DNA from: Nitrospira sp. ST-bin5 | GTDB taxonomy: Bacteria; Nitrospirota; Nitrospiria; Nitrospirales; Nitrospiraceae | DNA: 64,000 bases | Assembly (NCBI GenBank): GCA_002083555.1 | Contig: MSXN01000014.1 | Coordinates: 60,397-124,396 of the forward strand | Reading direction: 5' to 3' | In this document: positions 51,041 through 58,909 of the stretch, piece after piece | Position numbering within the stretch: the first letter of the stretch is position 1 | How the letters are laid out: each line of letters starts with the position of its first letter | The notes under the pieces: generated by a model | Database searches by the model: none | What the model was told of the DNA's origin: nothing | The model's input: the letters and a program-made list of their open reading frames with translations, nothing else | Made by a program: the position numbers and the translations under genes

Positions 51041-52339
51041 CTATGCTCTCGTTGACTCCGTTTCAGTCCGCCGCACCCGCACCAAGTCCGCCTCCGTGAC
51101 ACGCCGCTGGCCGGTGACGCACTCGTGGATGAGGGACTTGCGATAGGCGTTGAGGGTGGTGATCTGGGATTCAATGCTCTTGCGAACCTGATTCTGCTTA
51201 GAGTCCTGCTGCTCAATCTTGCCCAGAGTATCACGCTGAATCTTCAGCGCTGGCAAAGGAATCGAAATGAACCCAAGTTCTTTGTGGCTCAGGCCTTGAC
51301 GGGATGCGCCGGTGAACGACGAGAGAACCTGCTCCTGTCCCCTCGGTGAGGCGAGAAATGCAGCAAAGAAGCGGTGGTGCAGCTTGTGACTGACGCGAAT
51401 AATGCAGACGTGCTGGTTTACGTTCCCCTCGCCAAAATCATCTGGAACGAAAGTGCAACGACCGATGGACGCGCCCGTAATGTTGAGCAGCACATCCTGC
51501 GGTTTAAGCTGGCTGCTTGCCATTTCAGCATGTGTCTCTTGGGAGATGAATGCCACGTCTTCGAGCCGCAAACCGTCGAAATGCACGTTCTGACTACGAA
51601 GCAGCGGGATTCCTTCGTCAAGGTAGCCGGATGCTCCGCCTTCGGGTGTCACTCCACTTCCAATCTTTATGGCAACATCTTTGACTCTTTCTACCGGCCA
51701 ATTCTCGTTGGCAAATGCCGCGTGGAGTGTCGCCTTGCGGAGTTCGTCGAGAGTTTCGATCTGACGGCGTTTAGCGGCCATCGCTGCGTCAATTGCGGCA
51801 CAAGATAAGTCCAAATATTCGCAGATGCGAGCCTGTTGCTTGAGGTCTGGGTAAACAAAGATGCACTCCCCGAGCGACTGCCGGTTGATCTTCGGCATTG
51901 CAACGCGCCCCGATTCAAGGAGCGTGTACTGAGAAAAGCCGTCGCTAAGCATCTCGTAGTAGAGAAAGCGAGCCTCAACCCGATAGAGCGGACGTACCGG
52001 GTACATGTCGGCACTGCAGAGCCCCTTGAACGGTGCGACAATAACCTTACGGAGCTCCGGACGTATCTTGCTGTAAATCACCTCTCCTGGCTCAACGAGA
52101 AACTTCCCGCTCTCGGCTCCCTGGGCATCAGCAGACTCGACTTCGAGGAGACGTCCTGTACCGCTCTCGATGTGGTTCGGGGCAAAGAGCGGAAGATCCT
52201 TGTATCTGTCGTCCTCTGGATCAACCTGGCCGTTCCTGATGGTGGCGATGCGTTTGAAGCGATCGACGCTCCAATCCGTCGGAATATTCCCGTACCAAGT
52301 AGATCCTTCCATGCGAAGCTCCGCGCTTCCAGACGGCAT
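51041..52339 (-). CDS. hsdS: Type I restriction specificity subunit HsdS
   Basis: 432 residues with two target-recognition domains: the first ends near LGECIFVYPDLKQQARICEYL, the second near LGFISIPLPALKIQRDTLG, each followed by a conserved coiled-coil spacer. GGGGGA lies before ATG 52339; longer upstream frames run into hsdM and are rejected. It determines the DNA sequence recognised, which cannot be read from the gene. Confidence 0.92.
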   Translation of the reverse strand: MPSGSAELRMEGSTWYGNIPTDWSVDRFKRIATIRNGQVDPEDDRYKDLPLFAPNHIESGTGRLLEVESADAQGAESGKFLVEPGEVIYSKIRPELRKVIVAPFKGLCSADMYPVRPLYRVEARFLYYEMLSDGFSQYTLLESGRVAMPKINRQSLGECIFVYPDLKQQARICEYLDLSCAAIDAAMAAKRRQIETLDELRKATLHAAFANENWPVERVKDVAIKIGSGVTPEGGASGYLDEGIPLLRSQNVHFDGLRLEDVAFISQETHAEMASSQLKPQDVLLNITGASIGRCTFVPDDFGEGNVNQHVCIIRVSHKLHHRFFAAFLASPRGQEQVLSSFTGASRQGLSHKELGFISIPLPALKIQRDTLGKIEQQDSKQNQVRKSIESQITTLNAYRKSLIHECVTGQRRVTEADLVRVRRTETESTRA

Positions 52340-52385
52340 TAGCTCCCCCCAATCATCCCATGAGTTTTCACTGCGATTTCTTAGC

Positions 52386-54383
52386 TCATCTTTCCAATCC
52401 CTCCAACATCTTCTCCGCCTCCTTCTCCAGCCGCCAAAACTCGGCCAGTAATTCTTTCGCAGGCGTAGGCGGTTGGTAGCGATAGAAGTATTTATTCGGG
52501 AGGATTTCGTAGCCAAGTATGGGCTTGCCGTCTTTCTTAGTCTCCTCCCAACGGATGATCGGCTTGGCAATTTCCCGATTCAGAAACGCCGCAATGTCCT
52601 CGCCGTGGGGGATATATTCATCGTCTTGCACGTAGTGCCGGTGCGCCCACTGGACGGAAATGATTTCCGGTCGGTCCTCGAAGGCCGCATTGAACTTCTT
52701 GGTGGCATCGTCCCCCGGTTTAAGAGAAAGCTCAATTGTCGTTTCCTCGCCTTCGGCCTTCACGCGCACAAGAAAGCTCAGCTCGCTCTCGTAGAACTCC
52801 AGCTCCTTTTTCACGTTTGCAGCAGTGAATGCCTTTTCGTAAGGCTCAGTGATGGTCGCGGGCTTGTCGTTTTCGTCACTCTGCCAAAACACCACGCTGA
52901 CCTTGTGGTAGGCAAAGTCCTCCCGCCGGAAAACTTTCACATACTCGTCGGCATACCCCTTTGCCCACCCGTCACGGTAACGTTCCTCGATCCATGCGCG
53001 GTGCGCGTCGGTGATGCGATTGCGTTTATTGCCGAAAGACTTTGGCTCTTTCTCGAATTGCTGGCGGGCGTCGATGAGCATGACCCGCCCGTGATGGCCG
53101 GCGGGCTTGTCGTTTCGCAGCAGCCAAATGTAGGTGAAGATGCCGGTGTTGTAGAACAACTGATCGGGCAACATGACGATGGCATCGAGCCAGTCGTTCT
53201 CCAGAATCCAGCGGCGGATTTCGCTCTCGCCAGAACCACAATCGCCGTTGGAGAGAGGTGAGCCGTTGAAGATGATGGCAACGCGGCTCCCACCCTCGGC
53301 AGGCGGGACCATCTTGGCCAGCATGGTTTGCAGGAACAGTAATGCGCCATCGTTCACGCGCGGCATCCCGGCTTGATAGCGAGCCTTCTCTAACTTGCGA
53401 GCCTGCGCCTCATAGCCGTCCTTCCCGCCCCAGGTCACGCCAAAGGGCGGATTGCTCAACATGCGGTTGAAACGCCATTTGCCTTCGGGCCATTGGTCGC
53501 CGGGGTCTTTGCTATTCGGATCGTGTGGGATAAGTGAGTTCCCATAGGTGACCTTGGCTTGCTTGTCGTTCTTAATGAGGAGGTCTGCCTGACAAATCGC
53601 ATAGTTCGTCGGTGACATTTCCTGGCCGTGGACGGTGAGGAATTTGTCCACGCGTTCCTTTTGCTCCTGTGTAGCGGCACGGTCGAGCAGGTGTTCTTTG
53701 GCGACGGACAACATGCCGCCTGTCCCCGCCGCGGGGTCGTAGATAGAGAAATGCCGGTCGGGAATTGGTATCTCCAGCAACTCAACCATCAGACGGATAA
53801 CTTCGCGTGGCGTGAAATGTTCTCCGGCCTCCTCGCCACTCTGTTCCGAGAACCGCCGGAGCAATTCCTCATAGATGTAGCCCATCTCCAGCCCAGAGAG
53901 TTGGTCCGGGCCGAGCGCGAGCTCCTTATATTGGTTCAGAATTGGAGCCAGCCGGTTATTCTTCACCATTGAGCCGATGGTGGCGCGGTAGTTGAAGTGC
54001 TCGATGATATCGTCAACGTTTGGGGAAAAGCCGTTGATATAGGCACGGAAGTTTTTCTCCAGCAGTGCAGGATCCTCCTCGTAGACCTTGCGGAGCGTCC
54101 AGTTGGTCTTATTCGAGAACGGGCACTGCTTGGGATTGAGTTCGAGTTCCTTGACCAGTTTGGCGAGTTCTTTCTCGGTGAGCTTGGGACGTTTGATTCG
54201 AATTTCAGCCGTCTTCTCCTCACGCCACTTCAGGAGGACACACTCCAGGCGACGAATGACAATGATCGGCAGGATGACGTTTTGATACTCGTAGGCCTTG
54301 AACTTTCCGCGCAGTCGTTCCGCAGATTTCCAAATATCGCCTGCGAGGTTATCCAGCTTGGGTTTGTTGAGGGAGAGAGTCAT
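52386..54383 (-). CDS. hsdM: Type I restriction modification subunit HsdM
   Basis: 665 residues. N-terminal HsdM helical domain, then SAM motif DPAAGTGGML and catalytic NPPFG (m6A methyltransferase). GEHFTPREVIRLMVELL is the standard HsdM signature. It protects host DNA. ATG 54383 has GGAGG at a good distance. First gene of the operon hsdM-hsdS-yhcG-hsdR-radC, which runs left over about 8 kb. Confidence 0.95.
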   Translation of the reverse strand: MTLSLNKPKLDNLAGDIWKSAERLRGKFKAYEYQNVILPIIVIRRLECVLLKWREEKTAEIRIKRPKLTEKELAKLVKELELNPKQCPFSNKTNWTLRKVYEEDPALLEKNFRAYINGFSPNVDDIIEHFNYRATIGSMVKNNRLAPILNQYKELALGPDQLSGLEMGYIYEELLRRFSEQSGEEAGEHFTPREVIRLMVELLEIPIPDRHFSIYDPAAGTGGMLSVAKEHLLDRAATQEQKERVDKFLTVHGQEMSPTNYAICQADLLIKNDKQAKVTYGNSLIPHDPNSKDPGDQWPEGKWRFNRMLSNPPFGVTWGGKDGYEAQARKLEKARYQAGMPRVNDGALLFLQTMLAKMVPPAEGGSRVAIIFNGSPLSNGDCGSGESEIRRWILENDWLDAIVMLPDQLFYNTGIFTYIWLLRNDKPAGHHGRVMLIDARQQFEKEPKSFGNKRNRITDAHRAWIEERYRDGWAKGYADEYVKVFRREDFAYHKVSVVFWQSDENDKPATITEPYEKAFTAANVKKELEFYESELSFLVRVKAEGEETTIELSLKPGDDATKKFNAAFEDRPEIISVQWAHRHYVQDDEYIPHGEDIAAFLNREIAKPIIRWEETKKDGKPILGYEILPNKYFYRYQPPTPAKELLAEFWRLEKEAEKMLEGLER

Positions 54384-54454
54384 CGAGCCTCCATTTCGGT
54401 TTCGCAGAATACCCTTTTCATTCCTATAAATCACCCCGCCTTTGGGGGAAGGGG

Positions 54455-54590
54455 AAAGTGCTGAGTGCTGCCAAGAAGTTCTAGGTCCTGAGTCCTCCGT
54501 GCTGAGTGTTGAACCTGGGCGAGGAGAAACCTCGTAGGATTACTGGGGCCCCTTAAAGAAGTCCTGGGTGCTGAGTTGGGGGAGACAAGG
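54455..54590. repeat. Island repeat copy 8 (inverted block b)
   Basis: GTGCTGAGTGCTGCC, GTCCTGAGTCC and GTGCTGAGTTGGG. This is the block b sequence read on the other strand. It lies upstream of the restriction operon and marks the right end of the island. Confidence 0.55.
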
Positions 54591-54707
54591 GTTGAAGGCG
54601 GGAACGGGCGAAACCAGGGTGGATCGACCTCAGCGTATTCCCCGATTGATTCGAGCCAGGAAGAAGAGTACCGTTTCCTCTATTCCCCACCAAGAAAGGA
54701 GGCTATC

Positions 54708-55880
54708 ATGCGACGCTTCCAACTCCCCTTCTTCACTGTGCTCCTGTTTCTCTCCTGGACGACTCTGGCCTCAGCGGAAATTCTGGCTCTCTTGAACTAT
54801 GAGAGTAAGCCGGGCCAGCCGGTGCGGCGCGAAGGCATCGCTATCATGGATATCGATCCCGACTCTACGGACTTCGGGAAGATCCTGATGGAGATTCCGC
54901 TTCCGCCCGACCTCGTCGCGCACCACATCTTCTTCAACCGCGATCGGAGCAAGGCCTATATCACGTCCTTGGGGAAAAGCCTGTTGCACGTCGTGGATCT
55001 CACCCATTTCCCCTATCGCCTGCGCGCGATCGATGTGCCGGACTGCCTGGTCGGCGAGGATCTCGTGGTCTCGGAGGACAACAAGACCTGGTACCTCACC
55101 TGTATGGGTTCCAGCAATGTGATTATGGGCGACGCGGTGAAAGATGTGCCGATCAAGACCGTGAGCGCGGCTGAGCCGGCTGTGGCGACGATTCTGTATC
55201 CGCACGGAATTGCGATACACAACGGCATCGACCGGGTGCTTGTGACCAGTACGGTCAAGCCGGATATGTCGGAAGTGGGTGAGTCGGTGACGGTGCTGGA
55301 AGCCAGTACGGGGAAGGTCCTCTCAACGCACAAAATCTCGACGAAACCCTCACCTGCCAAATCCGCTCCCGTCGAAGTTATGTTCAGCCCAAAGGCCAAC
55401 CCGCCGGTGGTGCACATCACTAATATGATGGAGGGCACACTGTGGGCCGGAGTCTGGGATCCGCAGAGCAAGGCTTTTTCGTTCCATCAGGTCGACGATT
55501 TCGGTCCACGGGAACAAGGGATGCCGCTGGAAATGCTTTACAACAAAAAGGGGGATCGCTTGTTCGTCACCACAGCCAAGCCGGGGTATGTAAATCTGTA
55601 TGACAATACCGATCCGCGGCAGCCGAAGTTCCTCAAAACGATCGCCGCCGCTGCCGGCGCCCATCATAGTGTGCTGTCGCCTGATGAACGGTACCTCTTC
55701 GTCCAGAATAGCCTGCTGAATTTGGATGGTCTGAGTGATGGGTCCATCACGGTGATCGACCTGAAGAACGACAAAGTGCTGGGGAGCATCGACACGTTGA
55801 AAGCGCAGGGGTTCAACCCCAACTGCATCATGCTGCTACCGAATCATTTTCAGGAGCATACTCTGCGCGTGAGCCGGTGA
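54708..55880 (+). CDS. Exported beta-propeller (YVTN/lactonase-like) protein
   Basis: 390 residues. Signal peptide (LPFFTVLLFLSWTTLASA) then propeller repeats such as RDRSKAYITSLGKSLLHVVD, PHGIAIHNGIDRVLVTSTVK and LSPDERYLFVQNSLLNLDGL, the last being the SPD-type motif of YVTN/cytochrome cd1-like propellers. No heme or enzyme motif visible, so a binding or structural role is likely. ATG 54708 has AAAGGAGG at 7 bases. Confidence 0.83.
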   Translation: MRRFQLPFFTVLLFLSWTTLASAEILALLNYESKPGQPVRREGIAIMDIDPDSTDFGKILMEIPLPPDLVAHHIFFNRDRSKAYITSLGKSLLHVVDLTHFPYRLRAIDVPDCLVGEDLVVSEDNKTWYLTCMGSSNVIMGDAVKDVPIKTVSAAEPAVATILYPHGIAIHNGIDRVLVTSTVKPDMSEVGESVTVLEASTGKVLSTHKISTKPSPAKSAPVEVMFSPKANPPVVHITNMMEGTLWAGVWDPQSKAFSFHQVDDFGPREQGMPLEMLYNKKGDRLFVTTAKPGYVNLYDNTDPRQPKFLKTIAAAAGAHHSVLSPDERYLFVQNSLLNLDGLSDGSITVIDLKNDKVLGSIDTLKAQGFNPNCIMLLPNHFQEHTLRVSR

Positions 55881-55915
55881 TGGGAGGAACTACCGTGTAG
55901 AAACGCTTGGTGGCG

Positions 55916-56509
55916 CTATACTTTAGGGATGCGGATGGTGCTGATCATCAAGCTTCCGGAGAGGACGAACAGGAAGGACAAAGGGTGCAGGTCGCAGGGG
56001 CCGATGGTCCAGACGCCTCCATAGAGGTGCTCGCCCAGCCGGTCTTGCCAGGCGGCCAGGGCCAGCACGCCGGTCAGCAGCACGGTGGTGGGAATGGGCG
56101 TCCCTTCGAAGTAGGCTACCTTGTCCTTGCCCGCGGAGAGAGTCTCCGCAGTGACGTTGTACCGGGCCAGCCGGCTGACTCCGCAACAGACGAAATACAT
56201 CAGCGCGATCCAGTCCCACCCTCCCTGCAGACCTGCGGCATATCCGAGCGCCGCCGGCGCGACCCCGAACGAGATGACATCCGCCAGCGAATCCAACTCG
56301 CGCCCGAGAGGCGATTGCATGTGCCGCCATCGGGCGACCCGGCCGTCGAGCCAGTCAAAGAGCAGGGCTGCCGGTGCCAGGGCCGTGGCGGCAAGAAAAT
56401 GGGACGCCGATTGGCTGCCCATGTAGCGCATGCTCAACAGCACGGCCGCGACCCCGCAGGCGCCGTTGGCCAGCGTGAGGAAGTCGGCCAGGTGAAACTG
56501 GCGGATCAT
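55916..56509 (-). CDS. CDP-alcohol phosphatidyltransferase (PssA-like)
   Basis: The signature DG-x2-AR-x8-G-x3-D-x3-D is DGRVARWRHMQSPLGRELDS followed by LAD. 197 residues with several membrane spans, e.g. LFDWLDGRVARW and ALMYFVCCGVSRLARYNV. PssA-type proteins make phosphatidylserine from CDP-diacylglycerol and serine; the RYN motif supports that. ATG 56509 is chosen because the fold begins there; the longer frame upstream is low complexity. Confidence 0.87.
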   Translation of the reverse strand: MIRQFHLADFLTLANGACGVAAVLLSMRYMGSQSASHFLAATALAPAALLFDWLDGRVARWRHMQSPLGRELDSLADVISFGVAPAALGYAAGLQGGWDWIALMYFVCCGVSRLARYNVTAETLSAGKDKVAYFEGTPIPTTVLLTGVLALAAWQDRLGEHLYGGVWTIGPCDLHPLSFLFVLSGSLMISTIRIPKV

Positions 56510-56632
56510 CGAGAAGTATTTGGGTGGAGATGTTGCCACGGCGAGGCAATCTACGACGGAGTCGGACAAATGTCCAGGAGGCTCCGTCAGGCTTTGAAGC
56601 TGATGAGGAACTGGCCGTCCGCCAGGCACACC

Positions 56633-56926
56633 CTACGCTGCCTTCGCAGCCGCTTTTTCTAAGAGCTCATGAATCAGGGATTGGTAGGGTTTCCCTTGCT
56701 TGGCGGCCATCTTGCGAAGCTGGTTCAACAGCGTCGGCGAGAGACGAATCGCGATCAACTGCTTTGCCCTGCCGCTGGACGGCCTGCCGACCCGACGCAT
56801 GCGCTTTAATTCTTCGTCCGTGGCCTCCGGAATGTCGGAGAAATCAATCTGCGCGTCCGGTATAGGCCTGACGCTCTTTACGGCTCGCCTGCCTTGCGCT
56901 GATGATCCGGATGGTTTCTTTTTCAT
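56633..56926 (-). CDS. brnA: BrnA-like antitoxin
   Basis: 97 residues. Basic N-terminus, then PIPDAQIDFSDIPEATDEEL and RVGRPSSGRAKQLIAIRLSP, the BrnA pattern with a ribbon-helix-helix DNA-binding end. Antitoxin to BrnT; it represses the operon. It starts inside the brnT gene, overlapping it by 83 bases. Confidence 0.87.
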   Translation of the reverse strand: MKKKPSGSSAQGRRAVKSVRPIPDAQIDFSDIPEATDEELKRMRRVGRPSSGRAKQLIAIRLSPTLLNQLRKMAAKQGKPYQSLIHELLEKAAAKAA

Positions 56927-57134
56927 GGTTTCTCCTTCGTATCGTATACACCACGAAGAGGATGCGCCCTGACAGTGATCGCCCTATACGCCGGCGACGC
57001 TGCTCATGTGCGGAGTGAGTTGGATCTTCCCCGTCCAAGCCATTGGCATCGACAAAGATCGTCGAGGCTTCTTCGAATGGGACTCCGTGTTTTTCGAAGT
57101 TGGCAATCGCCTTCTTGCTGTCCCACGCAAACAC
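56844..57134 (-). CDS. brnT: BrnT ribonuclease toxin
   Basis: 96 residues. FAWDSKKAIANFEKHGVPFE, then IGRSLSGRILFVVYTIRR and TIRIISARQASRKERQAYT: the BrnT RelE-like fold with catalytic Arg and His region (ISARxASRxER). All motifs intact. The overlap of 83 bases with brnA is long for the family but the frames are both typical. Confidence 0.9.
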   Translation of the reverse strand: MFAWDSKKAIANFEKHGVPFEEASTIFVDANGLDGEDPTHSAHEQRRRRIGRSLSGRILFVVYTIRRRNHEKETIRIISARQASRKERQAYTGRAD

Positions 57135-57196
57135 ATTCTCGTATATACACGAATAGCGACCCTGCCGGCAAGACTACCGGAGCTGCCGAGTGCGTC

Positions 57197-58552
57197 TCAG
57201 AATCTCTGAGGCTCTGCGGGAGGAGCCGCTTCTGATTGAGGCTGGACCGCAACCGGCACAGCGGCCGGAGTCACCTGCCCGGCGTCGAGGAGGATGGCGA
57301 CGAGCATGTCGCTCATGACGTTCACACCGGAGCGGGCGCGGGCGATGATCCAATCCACCGTCATGATGAGCGGGATGGCCGCGATGATGACATGATCGGG
57401 CAGGCCGGCGGCGGCCAAGACCAACGGCAACACGATCAACCCCGCCTCAGGAATACCGGCGACGCCCGCCCCTGCGATGATCGACGCGAGAACGATCAAG
57501 ATCTGTTTGGCCATCGGCAGATCGTAGCCCAGGGCCTGCGCCAGAAAGAGCGCCGCCATGGCTTCATAGAGCGTGATGCCGTCGTTATTGAGATTCGTCC
57601 CGACGCAGGCCGCGAGGCGTGAGGATTGCGGCGAGACGTTCATGCGCTCCAGACACCGGAGGGTAACGGGCACGGTGGCGAGGCTGCTATTACAAGAAAT
57701 GGCCGTCATGATGGCGTCGGCCCCCTGCCCTATATAGATCTTGGGCGACTTTTTCCCCACCAGCCAGGCGACGAGCGGATAGTAGACGAGCGAGTGGATG
57801 GCGAGTCCCGCGAGCATAGCGACGAGGAAAATCCACAGCACGGAGAAGACGCCGACACCGGACTTGCCCACGACATGGGCGACGACGCCGAAGACAGCCA
57901 ACGGGACGGCGAGAATGATCCACCCGAGCAGCTGCACGAGCCATCCATAGATACACTCGATGATTCCCACGACCACTGCAACCGCTCCACCCGCTTGGCC
58001 TGACCGGCTATGCAGGTAGCGCAGGGTCGCGCCGATCGCCAGCGCGAGGAGGACGACACCGATAATGTTGTTGCTGGAAAAGGGATCCGCGATGGTCCGG
58101 GGAATGTAGGAGGCCAGATACTCGATCGGGCTCTGCGATCCGGCCTGCACATTGGCCAGGGCCGACGACGAAAGCGTGGTGCCGGGCACGAGGTGGAGCA
58201 GCTCATCGACATGGCCCAGCCAGGCCAGCCCCGGGTGCCAGGTATTCATGATGGCCAGACCGATGGTCATGGCGACGGTGACGTTCACCAGACAGATGAT
58301 GACCAGCTTCCCCCCCTGACGGAGCGGAATGCTGGTGCGGATCAGTGCATCGAGGATCGCGAAGAAGATGAGCGGGATGGCGAGGGTCTTGAGCAGCGTG
58401 ACGACGAAGAGGCCGAACTTGCCCAATTGCTCGTTACGCAGGCCGCCCCAATAGGGCTCCTGCCCGAAGAGGACCCCGAGCAACGCCCCGCCCGCGACGG
58501 CGATGAGGACTTGCGTATAGAGCGGCGGCATCCCGCGCAATGCTGTGTGCAT
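57197..58552 (-). CDS. SDF-family dicarboxylate/amino acid:cation symporter
   Basis: 451 residues with eight or so membrane spans of the DAACS (GltP/DctA) type: IYTQVLIAVAGGALLGVLF-like N-terminus, and NSSLATVPVTLRCLERMNVSP for the HP1-serine-rich region, and GTNLNNDGITLYEA for the NxD sodium/substrate motif. Substrate (glutamate, aspartate or C4-dicarboxylates) is not determined. Transcribed leftward, divergent from the fusion operon. Confidence 0.92.
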   Translation of the reverse strand: MHTALRGMPPLYTQVLIAVAGGALLGVLFGQEPYWGGLRNEQLGKFGLFVVTLLKTLAIPLIFFAILDALIRTSIPLRQGGKLVIICLVNVTVAMTIGLAIMNTWHPGLAWLGHVDELLHLVPGTTLSSSALANVQAGSQSPIEYLASYIPRTIADPFSSNNIIGVVLLALAIGATLRYLHSRSGQAGGAVAVVVGIIECIYGWLVQLLGWIILAVPLAVFGVVAHVVGKSGVGVFSVLWIFLVAMLAGLAIHSLVYYPLVAWLVGKKSPKIYIGQGADAIMTAISCNSSLATVPVTLRCLERMNVSPQSSRLAACVGTNLNNDGITLYEAMAALFLAQALGYDLPMAKQILIVLASIIAGAGVAGIPEAGLIVLPLVLAAAGLPDHVIIAAIPLIMTVDWIIARARSGVNVMSDMLVAILLDAGQVTPAAVPVAVQPQSEAAPPAEPQRF

Positions 58553-58909
58553 GGTGATCTCTGGTGAATCACGGCAGAATACCTGTTTCGCCGTCCAAAC
58601 GCACCTCGAAGCGGATTGTGCATGCCGCCTGGAACGTCCTCAGACCTTGGAGCGGACATGCTGCAGAGGGCCCTGATCTCTTAGATCCATTCAGCCAGGC
58701 CATCTGGCACAGACTGGGGCCGCTTGCGTCGTTGACAGACAGCCCGCAGTTAGTTGACAAACAAGGGATCGCGGACAATAGTGGAAGACACGTCTCGACT
58801 GTCTCTGTCCCGCCGCCATGGCGGTTTCCCGTCTGCGGACCAGGCGTCCCCATACTCGACAGCCCCGCGAGAATAGTCGGTGCTTTGGACCGAGAAGGAG
58901 AGGAAGTTC
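58553..58909. other. Intergenic region between the symporter and the fusion gene
   Basis: 357 bases with divergent promoters for both sides expected. No frame is convincing, and I see no clear operator or hairpin. Confidence 0.5.

Noticed and set aside
38986..54590. Integron cassette array with attC sites
   Set aside because: No intI, and the repeats lack the GTTRRRY/RYYYAAC core pairs and imperfect palindrome of attC.
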